Below the pieces are notes generated by a model. That model saw only the letters and a list, made by a program, of their open reading frames with translations, had not been told where the DNA came from and did not search any database. Below are positions 1 to 12,900 of a stretch of DNA of 64,000 nt, one piece after another. The DNA lies in assembly GCA_964036155.1 (NCBI GenBank), contig OZ038423.1, positions 7,951,249 to 8,015,248 on the forward strand, read 5' to 3'. The translations under genes were made by a program, and so were the position numbers. The stretch comes from Diploscapter coronatus. Lineage: Eukaryota; Nematoda; Chromadorea; Rhabditida; Rhabditidae. Positions within the stretch are counted from its first letter, which is position 1, and each line of letters opens with the position of its first letter.

Positions 1-980
1 AAAAGGCGTTAGACTAATCTGTTTTTCAAGCGGTTTTCAGCATATTACTCAGTTAGACAAGGGCTTTCGTTTGGTATATAACATGATGGATATTGGTTAC
101 CAAATGGTAACTTGACCATATGGGTCGCTACCATTTGATACCATACCATGTTTGGTATCATTCGACTCCAAATTGAGTGGGAATAAATACTAGATGTCTC
201 TAGCTTCAATTTGAGCTCAAATTCTGATAGACTGCCTATGAAAATATTCTCGTATCATTTTCTTGAAAATTGACATTAAGTTTTGGTTTTTGAGGTGCCA
301 CTCCCATACCATAACAGATAACCATGAAGTGTCTTCACAAAAGTTGCTTAGTTTTTCAAGGGCTATCGATTGGTATATCGTTTGAATTTTTCTGATCAGT
401 TTTGTAAAATTCGACCCTCAGGCCACGCTTATTTGATTGATTTTTTTTCTAAAATGTCCCGCCTAATTCATGCTTTTTAGGGCTGATTTTAGGGTAATTT
501 GATACGTAGAATCTGAATATAGCATTAGATTTTTGGAACTCGCCTTAAACTTTTCAGGAAAATCGATTTTATGCAAAAAATAGGGGGTCGGCATACCCCC
601 ATTTTTGATATCAGGACCCTATTCCGACCCAGCAGGTGGTTATTGCCTGGAAAACTATATACCAGAAGGTGCGCAATTACATGGGCTACTCTATGCTTTT
701 TAAAATTTTCGAAAATCTTTTATAGCAAAAAAGTTTTCTTTATACCCCCTGAGGGGTGTCAAATCGCAAAAACACCCAACTTTGACCCCCGCCTAGCTCC
801 GCCCACTTTTGGGGGCGGGACCTAAAAACCTAATTTTTGTGATTAGGACCCATGGGTGTATCCACCATATAAGTTTGGTTCGGATCCGAGACACTTTTGC
901 AGTTGTCCGGCCTTTGTTCGGGTTACTCAAAGAACGCGTCTTAAATGATTGATGTTCGTAGTTGATCTTCCGAGTTTCAG
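1..980. other. 5' edge, no coding exon recognised (probably intron of the TEP gene)
   Basis: No exon could be assigned here. The stretch ends in CGAGTTTCAG, the acceptor of the first visible TEP exon, so it is probably an intron. It contains a diverged direct repeat (CAAGGGCT-TCG-TTGGTATAT at about 58-80 and 357-381), a small palindrome GTTACC-AA-TGGTAAC near 97-112 and a short GC-rich hairpin CCGCCC/GGGCGG near 800-822. The open frame at 571-825 has no family resemblance and is probably chance. Confidence 0.5.
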
Positions 981-3900
981 AAATTGAAATTGAAAATTTG
1001 CCTTATCCGTCAAGAGTCACAAAAGAAGAATTTATTTTGAAACTTGAGGTGTACGTCCGTGGTGAAACCCTTGGCTCGAAGATTCTGTTCGAAGAGGAGA
1101 AACCGCTGACTTTCGACAGCAAAAGCCTCTCGATTTTCGTACAAACTGACAAGGCCATCTACAAACCGTCAGCTTTAGGTAACGATAGTTTTCAAATTTA
1201 TCTAGGAATTATATTTTTCAATTCGACCCACTTTTGTAAATCTTCGAGTTTCTAAGCACGAAATTGTTTCAAGTTTTGGAAACTCTACCTTATGCTTCAC
1301 CTATTTCATAAGTTTTCCCCCTTTCATTATCACTTGGATTCACGGAAAAGCAGAGCATCTTCATAATCTTTTTCATGAACTACGGAAATTCCAGTGCAAT
1401 ATCGCGTTGTGGTCGTCCAACCCGATCTCGTTCCGTACAAAGGGAAGATTGACGTCAGAGTTCAGGATCCGAATGGCAACGTGATTTCACAGGCTGAAGG
1501 CAATGAATTGAAGAAGGGTGAGTATTTTCTTTAGTTTTTCTTCAATGCATATGTAATCGTCTTGAGAGTGCAGACGATCTTTCTTGAAGGTTCGTTCACT
1601 CTTATTCAATTCTGTCGGAAAATACTTGATCTCCAAATCAAATGAGTTTTGCAAAAATCTCAAACTTTACCCGTCAAAAATACGCTCATGCTCACTCTGC
1701 TTTCAGGTGTCTATTCTTCGGACCTGCAACTGGCGACGGACCCCCCTCTGGGCGAGTGGCAGATCGTCGTACAGACGGACAGCGGTGCCAAGTTCCAGAA
1801 GGCATTCAGCGTGGAGAAGTACGTTCTGCCCAAATTCGAGGTCAACGTCAAGGCCCCGCCCTTCATCACTATCGACAAGGAATTGACGCTGCTCGTTGAA
1901 GCAAAGTAAGCATTGTTTGTTTTTGTTAATAAAATGCTGAAATTTTACTGAATAATGGCAACGTATTTTATCTTGTGACATGAGTAGATAATGTGAAACT
2001 TGCATGGATAACTCTGAAAGATTCAAACTCTCTGCCAAACTCTTGAATTATTTGGTTGGAAGTATTGAAAATCGTCACTACTTGTTTAAATGCACTACAA
2101 TGTATATGAAAGACGTGAGCTTATGTGCATGAAATTTCCTAGAATTATTATCACGAATTTCAGATACACCTACGGAAAGGGAGTAGCCGGAAAAGCTATG
2201 GTCGCGATCGAGCACCCCTGGCACAGATGGCATCCCGTTCCGAGGGCGATTGTCAGTGATGATGGAACCATGACTACTCAGGTGAGGAATAGTTCTGGAA
2301 TGCAGACAAATTTTACATTTTGTATAATTACACGACATTTTCAAAAAAGCTTCCTTCCTGCTACAAAATGTCTTATATCTGAATTACAGTATGATATTCG
2401 TCAACTTGCCTTTCTTTCAGAATGAAGACGAAGGCCGTATCGAAAAGACCGTGAACCTGGGTAATTCTGGCGAAGCCACGGTCACTTTTTCGAATGAAGA
2501 ACTGAAGAAATACAAACTTATTCGGGTATGTGTTTTAAATAATATTTTTCAGTCTTTTTTCTCCGTTATTTTGTTTGCATCTATTTTATGCCCTTCCAAT
2601 AGTTATTCAATTTTGCAGAACTACGGCGGTACGAGCATCCGAATTGTCGCTACCGTGACCGAGGATTTGACTGGAATCGAGCGCAACTCCACTACTCAAG
2701 TAATATTCACTTTCTAGAGTTCATAGTAGTAATTCCATTACATTTTCTTATCTTCCTTATTTATTCTCATTTTAATTCAATTCAAAGGAAGTCTTTCTTA
2801 AATATTCCATGATCATTTTAGGTGACTGTCCACAAACACGACGTGAAATTGTCGATCGAGAAGCAGGGCGATTCATTCAAACCAGGACTTGGATATAAAG
2901 TTGTTTTGGCCCTGAAACAGATGGATGACACGCCCATCAAGGCCGGAATTCCTAGGAGGGTTCAGGTTGGGATTTCCGCTTTATTTTTACTATGTTTCAA
3001 GCATTTATCAAATTGCTTTGATTCTTCTCGCATTCGTTCACAGTGTAAATACGCACTTTTGTTAAAAATTAATCATGCTTCAAGACGAAATGAATTTCAT
3101 TTGACAAGTTTCAAGTCAGATTTATATTTCTTCCTCATTAGTCTGAAGTAGTGGATTGCGACTTTGATATAACTTAGTAAAAATGGCCTCTTGGATTTAT
3201 GGTCGGCCATTTACATTCTTTTTCTTATTCTCCATACACCAAATTAACCCTAAAATTCAAGTATTTAGTAAAAGAGTTTTCAAATTTTCAGGTATCGACA
3301 TTCTACAATTACCCATTCAACCCCGATTCGCCCTCTATCGATGAGGGAAAGGAGGTGAAGATCGTCGATTTGGATGCTCACGGAATGGCTGTCATAAACG
3401 TGAATGCGCCGCTCAATTGCACCTCCACTACTATTCAGGTTGCTGCTAATTTTATGGCGTCATCATTCAATATTCTATTTTGCGATTTGCCCATAGTAAA
3501 ATAATCAACACACGACTTTACTTCTCATAATACGTTGAAAAATAAGTATTTATAGAAAACAAAGAGTCCGTTGCTAAATTGGGATAAACGTGTTTTCCCT
3601 TACAAAATAGATATTTCAGGCACACTACGATCGATCGGGCAAAGACGAGTACGCGAATTCGGAAATTTTCGCCGCGACTTACGTCTACGCTGCTAAATCT
3701 CCATCCATTTCGTTCCTTCAAGTAAACAGACTATATTTAGAAAACTTTGACACTTATTCAATTCAGGTAATTCCTGACCACGAAGGTTCAGTCAGCGTTG
3801 GCAAATCGTTGTCATTCTCCATCAAAGCAACGCAAAAGCTGTCGTATCTTTCTTATCAGGTAAGGAAAATAATAGTTTGCGAAAATTTCAATTTTTTTAT

Positions 3901-6900
3901 TTCTAGGTGCTTGCTCGTGGCGCAGTGATTCTGTCGAAGCAATTGGCAATGGATTCTGATCACACAACCATTTCATTCGCCGCTACAAATCAGGTAAGAA
4001 CGATATGATTTTGACTTTTAAGGTATCTTTTTCAGTTCAAGTAATAGTTTTAGTTTGGATCTTTTATTAAGAGCAATATTTGAAACACATTTCGAAATTT
4101 GTAAAAAGGGTTAACGATAATTCCTCCAAAATTTGTTGCAAATTGGTCATTTTCCTATTTAAAATCGCAATACATCGCTTGATGCTTCAGATGGCCCCTA
4201 AAGCTCGTTTGATCGTTTATTCCGTGATTCCAACGAACCAAGAAATTCTCGTCGACGCCACTGATTTCAAGGTAGAATGATTTAGTTTTGAAAATTCATT
4301 AACTTTCTTACTTTCAGGTGGAAGGCATTTTCCGCAACAACGTCTCACTTTCTGTCGACAAGGACAGCGCTCAGCCCGGTGAAAGTGTTACATTCACTGT
4401 GAGTTTTTTTCCCCTTCAATTTTTGAATACGCTTCAAAAGCACTAAAATATTCGAAACCATCATTTCGTTTGTTATCAGAACTTCAGCTAGTATCAGTGT
4501 ATCAAATCAAATTTCCTTCAAAGTTATGAAAGTGGTGATTCAATTATGCAATCTAGGTGAAAGCCGACCCTGAGTCCCTGGTGTCTCTGCTGGCTGTCGA
4601 TCAATCCGTGCTCCTTCTCAAGTCTGGCAATGACATCACTGCTGATTTGGTACGAATTCGATTTTTTTCATTCAAGCTCTCGCGCATCAAAACTTGATTC
4701 TGTTGGATGGACCCTATGATTTGTTGAAACTTATCAATTTATTCCAGGTTCAAAAGGACATCGAAGAATACGATACAACTGGCAGGAACAGACCTTGGGA
4801 ATCGTATGGATTCGTGGAGAGAAGGAAGCGATTCGCGTGGTATCCGTATGCGGGAGTCAGTGGCAACGACGCGGCTACTATTTTCGAGGTAATTTCTTGG
4901 AATGTTGTTAATTAGAATAGAAAATTTCGAGCCGCGATAAACACATGAATTAATGCCTACCTTCTCGTTAGATGAAAACATAAAGTCAACTTTTTAATTT
5001 TTGAAAATAGACTCACATTTTATTCAGCCAAGAACGGTTTGAAATGTTCCTAGTCTCTGCTTATGAAATCTTCTTGTTAATTCCTTTCGAACTCATTAAC
5101 AAATTAAAACATGGTTTTTCACAAAATATAAGGAAAAATTGAAACATATCAGACTTCTATCTAATCTTGATTCTTTTCAGAATGCCGGATTAGTCGTCCT
5201 GACGGATGCCTATTTGTATAAGGAACCCGAACAGCCAAGTAAGCGATTATTCGATTGAAAGTTTGCGATGGCATGAGAAGGTGTGGAAGGAAAATAGCAG
5301 AAAAGTCTTGCTTTTTCTAAAACTTCTGCAATTTTCTTTCGAGTGCTTGCCATGTGCCCTGGAATTGTTGAATCTGGTGGAAGTTGGTGTCATGTGATGG
5401 CAATGTTGTCGTGCATGGCTTGCACATGTTTTAATTTTCATAGTTGATTTGTAAAAGAAGTGTATTTTCTACCAAAACAATTAGCAAACAGATGAACATT
5501 AGTGAATAACACAAATTTTGGGCGTTTTTAAAAATTTTTTTTTTTTGCAAAGACCGAACATCTTTTTTACCAGTATAGACATTATTCTCAAAAATGATCG
5601 AACTTGTCCAGAAAACCTAAATTTGATTATTCACTTTCGGATTCACTTATGAAATTAGTTGCAAATCGACCATGAGAAATCACACGGTTTACCCCTAAAC
5701 CTTCCGTATTTTCCCTTTGGTGGTATGTTCCCTGTATTGCAGTGGTTCAAGCATTTGCCTTCGCGGAAGCGGCTCCAGCGGCTGTAGGAGGCGCAGCTCC
5801 ACCCGAGTCTTTCCGAGCCTTCAACGGGGAGGCCGCCGATGCAGCCGCAGATTCTGATGTAGGCAACTCTGCTCAAATCGTCCTTCGACAGCTTTTCCCT
5901 GAAACCTGGGTTTGGAGTGAACAGGATATAGAGTAAGGCATTCTTTTGTTGATGAGTTATCGTTGAGTCGCAAAGAATTAATGTCGTATGTTTCAACGAG
6001 AAACGATATTCCGCGAGATAATTGATGGATGTTTCGGTTAGCATTTACGCTTTTTCCAATTTGAAACTTCCTCGAAATAGCTAACAACTTGTGATTTGCG
6101 ACTCGACGATGGAATTCTAGAATTCGCAAGTTGAAATATGCTAATTTCTGATTGATATGAAATGCATGCAACTCGGACGACGTGAGATTATCAGAGTTCC
6201 TCCTTCATTAGGCTGGACTTCATCTTATCTTCCTGAAGTTTCCTATTTTTGCCGTGGTGTGTTTTCCTACTCCCTGCAATTTCTATTCCTTCTGTCTATC
6301 GATTCCAGTATATGCAGTAATTGCTGATCATTCGATGGCCTTGCCGACAGATGCAGTTGGGCTTTTTGCGATGCCGATGCCTCTGATGAAGGCAGAAATG
6401 GGGGTGAACAGTGCCAAGTCGCAGGAGTCTTTCGTCATTCGCAAGGAATTCCCAGAAACACTCGCCTTCGTCAACACTCATACGTCGTCAGTTAACTGTT
6501 TTAGAACAAGAGCATAGCATTATCTTATCTCTCTTTTTAGTATAATCTAAAAACTTCACTTTAAAATTTGCTTTTTCAATCATTTCTGAAATTCATTGCA
6601 TTCATTCTCTACATATTTCCTCCAGAAACCTATCGAACTTTTGATTTGCAGTGAATAACTCATCGACTAAATTAACACCTTGCAGTGCGTGGGACTCTAA
6701 TTCCGAATTTGGAATTCCTAAATTTCTCGGACTTATGAGGAATGATTGTAGGAGCCCCGATGCCGATGCCATTGATGGCAAGGGCCGGTCCGCCTCCGAG
6801 GGAGGTCTTTCGCCTAGGAGCTCCTGCCTTTATACCTGTCTTGCGGCACAAATTCCCAGAGACTTGGATTTACGCTAATCAAACGGCGTTTGTAACTTAT

Positions 6901-9900
6901 TCATTTGACAACTATTTCATCATCCATCTTTATCATCATTCTACGCTAAAATCCTACTGGACTCAATTCGTTTGTTTGCAGTAACTAACATCTTTGAATG
7001 AAATCCAGTTAATTTTGGACTTCAGGCGACTCATGATAGGGTTCAAGTAGTCTTGTGTCTGAATTGAAATGGATTTATGATTCCAAAAACCAGCAGCACA
7101 TGGTAAATTGGCCATTTACAGTATACTATGACGCGATACCAATAATGTGGAGAATAGAAGAGCATCCTGGCATTGCGACATCTGCAGCGAGTCCTCGTGC
7201 ACCTCTCTCTCTTTGCAAATGCACTCGTACCTGTTTTGCGCTCGAAATTCCCATAAACACCTGGATTGATACTGCTAATCAAATTGTGCTCGTGAATTAT
7301 TTCTCGAAAATGATATCTTTCCAAGTATTTCTCTGATCATTATTCTTCATGCTCATTTTGAAATCAGGATATTTGTTGGACTCAATTGTTCGTCTTGCAG
7401 TGCAGAACCTATTTTCCGATTGATTTGAAGCTTGTGGTATTTCACGACACTCACAATGACGCCATTGAAAAGCTGATCAATTACAGTATACTATGACGCG
7501 ATGCCGATGGAGATGCCAATAATGCTTCGAATAAATGGACCTCCTGGCTTCGCGGTAGAAGAAGAAAGTATTCGTGCACCTCTTCCTATCACTGCACCCG
7601 TACCTGTTTTGCGCTCGAAATTCCCCGAGACGTGGATATTTTTCGACGGAACATCACATTTGAAGAATTATGCAGAGTAGACTTTTACCTTAGCTTCTAT
7701 ACACTCTTTCCTCTAAATCTTCCTCAATTCTAAAACCTTGATTGGGTTGAAAGTTTCTAGCCGATTTGAATGTCGTCATTTAGCTGCCTTGGGCTTGTCC
7801 TTTATAATGCATCGCAGAAATAACGCAGTTAGGAAAGGTGTGAGATTTGGCTTCTTCTAAAATCACCAATCGTCCATTCTGAATGCGGTTGATTTCAGGA
7901 CGATACTATCATCGTCGCCTGGGGTTTTCGCGGCCAGGCGTGATAATGAGCACGAGAATGCCTCAGCCAATCGCTGCCAAGTCAGCAGCAGCTGCAATGC
8001 CGCCCACTCAGCCGATTGTACCCAGACGCCTTTTCCCGCACACTTGGATTTACGCAAATCTCACGTCGTGCGTATTCTTTCCTGAATACTCGACATAGTT
8101 CGGACTATTTCTCATACACTGCTAAATCCTCTTACCGAATAACTTGAAATTTTATGGACTCTTATTTGATACGCAATTTCCTCCGAGCTGCCGTGATATT
8201 CATGACTTTCATATTTGAAGTGATCTTCATAACGCTTCTATTGATTTGGACTGGGCTGTTTTATTCTTCAAACATTTTGAAAACTGCTTCATTTAGTGTG
8301 GAAGGGAGCATTTATTGAAGACGCAGAAGCCTTGGAAATGGAGACTCCAATCAGATGGGACGAGAAATTGGAAACAACCGAAATTCGGAAGAACTTTCCC
8401 GAGACACTTCTCTATGCGTTACTTTCTAAGTTCGTTACCATTGCCTTACAGTAGAATTGCAATAGATTTCTCAGCCGGATCATTATCATTGCTTCGTAGA
8501 TTCCCGCCTACAATTAACTTTATCGATCTTTTTCGCCTATTCTTGTGAAATCGTGAACACTAACTTCTAGCTGATACCGCTTTTGATGCGTAGTAACTAG
8601 AGATCAACTTTGAGCGTGTTTAGACAGAATTGCATTTTCAGTCCTGGAAGCGGACGCTGCATTCAAAGTGGCACCTCCACCTGAGCCGATTAGTCAATCA
8701 GTGCTTTCTGATGACCAGAAGACTGATTCGGGACCTTTCACGCAAATACGGATGAATTTCCCTGAGACCTTTCTCTACCCAATACTTTCCACGTTCGTTT
8801 GACAATGTTTTTTTAGAGAAATATTGACATTTTTTGCATGAAGATCTTCTATTAACCCTTGCATCACTTCGAACCCTATTCTTCCCCTAAATCCTATCCT
8901 TTTGAATGACGCTCGATATTTTTTGTTAGTTCCTTATTTTGAATGGCTTATTCGGATTGCGTTTATTTATTAGTTATTTTCATGTGAACTCTCTAAATTA
9001 GATGATAGTATTTCTCGATTTGAGGTGGTTTTCTGCTGCGTAAGATGGCTCGACCCGAAATGTCGCAGGCAGCCGGTCTGCCTTCCGAATCGACTTCTAC
9101 CGGACAAAACATACAACTTCGCAGCGAGTTCCCGGAGACGTTCATTTGGACCGGCCAAGAATCAGAGTATCTAGTCCAATTGAGGACATTCTGTAGTGAT
9201 GACTAACGCTAAATCCATCTCTATACTTGTCATCAATTCCTGAAACTTGTTATTTTATTATTTAGAGAAGCCGAGTTATGATTTCATTATTTCAATTCTG
9301 TCCATCTATATCTAAATTAGGAAAAATTATAGATTGAAAAACCAATCATCCTCTAAAATTTGACACTTTCAGTGCGAATGGTGAAGTTTCGTACGAGGCC
9401 AAAGTGCCAGACACGATCACGAGCTGGGTTGCGAGTGCGTTCGCCGTCAATGACGCTACTGGACTTGGAGTCGCACCTATCACTAGCAAGGTAGGATTTT
9501 AAATATTGATAACTTCACTGTTATCGAATAATTTTTGAAATGATTTTTGACTGAAAATATTCTACAAATTGAGACCCCCGTAAAATTCACCAGTTCTTTT
9601 TCTCCTCCTTAAGCTACCTAGTCCTAAAACCTGATGAATTTTACAAATGGTGGTCATGATGAGCGGGTTATTTACGCAGGAACCTACCTATTGATCCGGA
9701 TTTATCATTTCGAAAATGAAGTCAAACTAAAACTAACACCAGATGGGAAATTAGAATATTCTACTGTTAGATATACTTTGCTAAAATTTTCTGATAATTA
9801 GACGCAACATTCAGCTCCGCGTGTTCCGTCCATTCTTCATTCGCCTGAATCTGCCGTATTCCGTGAAACGGGGCGAGAAATTCGCGTTGCAAGTGCTCGT

Positions 9901-12900
9901 TTTCAATTACATGGATAGGGAGCAGGATGTGAGATTTCTAACGATGAAAAATTGACGATGATTTGAGAAATTTCAGGTGACTCTTACCTTGAAGCACACT
10001 GAGGACGCTGGATTTGATTTCCTCAATAAGGACGGATCGGTTGCGCGACGGTACGAATATTCTTTTTTAAGAAGGAACTTATATCACTTTTATTCGGTAA
10101 AATTATGCAAATTTCGACAATTTTTGAAACATATGATCCAATTTAAGAGATTTGTCGCCTCGCGGCTACAACACTCGCAGCGTGGCTGTGCCTTCAGGGT
10201 CCTCGAAAGCAGTCTATTTCCCGATTGTTCCAACCCAGATCGGCTCTATCAAGTTGACTGTCACGGCGCAGGGCAGTCAGGCTGGAGATGCTGTCGAAAT
10301 GCCACTCAAAGTTGAGGTAAATTGTGACTTCTTGATTGGATTATACAATTTACTGTTAAATCAAGTCGGTAACTGGATCTTCATTCCTATTTCATATAAT
10401 TTTGACACGTATTTTACTAGTTCTTAGTTTTTTTTCACTTTTATGGAAGTACTCCTCAAAATCAAGTGAATCATTTTAGCCCGAAGGTTACCGTATCGAT
10501 CGAAATGTGCCTATTTTCATGGATTTGACCGAAAAGGCGAATGAAAACAGCACCTCTGCGCCAAGCGGCAACTTCCAAAAGACGGTCGTTTTGGACTTCC
10601 CTCCCGACGTGGTTGATGGGTCGAAGAAAGCTACTGTTCAAATTATTGGTGAGTATTTTTTTATCGAATTGTCATTCTGCGATGTTTCAAAGAATTTCAA
10701 TATTTGACCATTCTTCTCCACGCTAATTCTTTTGTTGTCCTTAGATCGAAATTATCATTCCATAGAAAAACCCCTCTATTATAAACGTCTGGATGAAGCA
10801 ATTCACCTTTTCGTAAAAGTCATTTTTTCCTTAATTCTAACTCGTCCTGAAAGGGATTATTTTTCACGAAACACTAATTTATCATACAGCGAATTTACGA
10901 TACTCTAAAAACTTATCATAATATCATCATTTTTATAGGAGATATAATGGGCCCCGTGCTGTCGAGCGTGGACTCCCTTGTGCGAATGCCGTACGGCTGC
11001 GGCGAGCAGAACATGCTCAACTTCGTGCCCAACATCGTCGTCATGAAGTATCTCAGGGCCACCAACAGAAATGAGAAGGAACTCGAACGAAAGGCCCTCA
11101 AATACATGGAAGCCGGATATCAGAGAGAGTTGACTTACAAGTAAGGCATCACAGTAATTCACAAATGTTAGAAATCACAATAGTCCTAGTTTGGACATGA
11201 TTTTTTGATAATTGCAACAACTTTCTGGAATAATTAAGATTTTAAACTTGTTTGAATATAATTTATTGTGAAACATATTTTGTAATTAAAAAATGTATCT
11301 CAAGTAACAAACTTTTGACTTTTTCTCTGGAATGAGGTTATGTGTTGAAGCATATACTTGCTTTGTTGTCATTTCATCACTAAAGACTACAAATTTCAGA
11401 CGCTTCGACAATTCGTTCTCTGCATTCGGGGAGTCGGACGAGCACGGCTCGACCTGGCTGACAGCCTTCGTCGTGCGCTCCTTCTCCCAGGCCAAACCCT
11501 TCATTTACGTCGACGATTCCGTCATCAACAAATCCATCGCTTTCCTCAATGCACAGCAAATGGTCAGATCTTTGCGTGTTCTACTCGGATAATTGGAAAT
11601 TTCGCCAGTTCGCAACTTGACGAAATAGCATGTGGGATTAAGAGAGAATGGTGAATAATAGGCAAATGTTCTCCTTCTTTCTCACGCTACTTCACAATTT
11701 GCGAATTAGTTAGGTTGTGACTTTTCCAAGTTATCGTTTTTTTCCTAGAATTTCTGTCAAATTTGGATTCATCTTGAAGTTTCAAATTCTTATGGAAGTC
11801 TATAATTTTGAATCTTTACTTTATCATATGATGATGCGACTTTGCTCAATGGAAAAACCAAGTTATTTTGAGGAATCCGGTGCGTTTGCTGAGAGAGGAC
11901 AAGTTCATCACAAGGATATGCAAGGAGGCGCCAGTGACGGAGGTCTGGCTCTGACTGCCTACGTCGTCGTCGCTCTGCTTGAAAATGGGGTTTGCTTTTA
12001 TATGTTCAAATTCTGCATATCGTTTAAAGGTCCAGTTTAGAGATTTAAATTTCATGAAGCATGCATAATTGATTTTTTGTCTTTCGAAAGTTTGCATCTT
12101 TAAAAATATATATTATTCTCATTTCTTCAGAAATTGTGAAGTTTTTCGAAAGGATTATTTGAAAATCGCATGATATCATGACGCTAAACATTAGAAAATT
12201 AGGCCAGGGGAAGGTATAAGTAGAGACATCTTTTCTCACGCTATTTCATCATGTTTCGTGTTATGATATCATGTGATTTCCATATTGTCTTCGAAAATGC
12301 AACCGTACAGCCATTCGAGCAATCCATTTTTACATGGAAGTTTAGGTCCGCAATGAGCGTGCCATTACATTCCTGGAGAAGAACCTGGACGAAGCAAAGG
12401 AAGACGTCTACACGATGGCTGTCGTCAACTATGCACTCACTCTTGCTAACAGCGGGAAGAAGGACGTTTCTGCAACTTATCTCAACAACATGAAAGTCGA
12501 CGATAAAGGTCATTTTCGGAATTTTAACGCCGAGGTTTTGGAATCTGAATTTTTTGCAGCTTTTCTTTCTCAAAATTTTGTCATCTAACTAGCGAAAGTG
12601 TCATTGAAAAGATACCTTCTCATTACTTATTCTATCAATACTAGCAGAATAGTGAATTGTTCCAATGACTAAATCACAACATATCTAATCATCTATTTCT
12701 TTACTTTTAGAAGGTACGACTCACTGGGAGAAGAAACGAGATAAGAAGCAAGTCAGCGAAACGACTTACTTCTATCAGCCGCCTCCGGCAGATATCGAAA
12801 CGACGTCTTACGCACTGCTGAGTTTGATGAAGAATGGAGACACTGAAAAGGTTTATTTACTTATAATTTTCTAGCAAAAGAAATTTTCCGAATGATATTT

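Noticed and set aside
571..825. 84-residue open frame upstream of the first TEP exon
   Set aside because: No resemblance to MG1 or a signal peptide, rich in Pro/Gly from GC-rich patches, no splice sites that would join it to 981.
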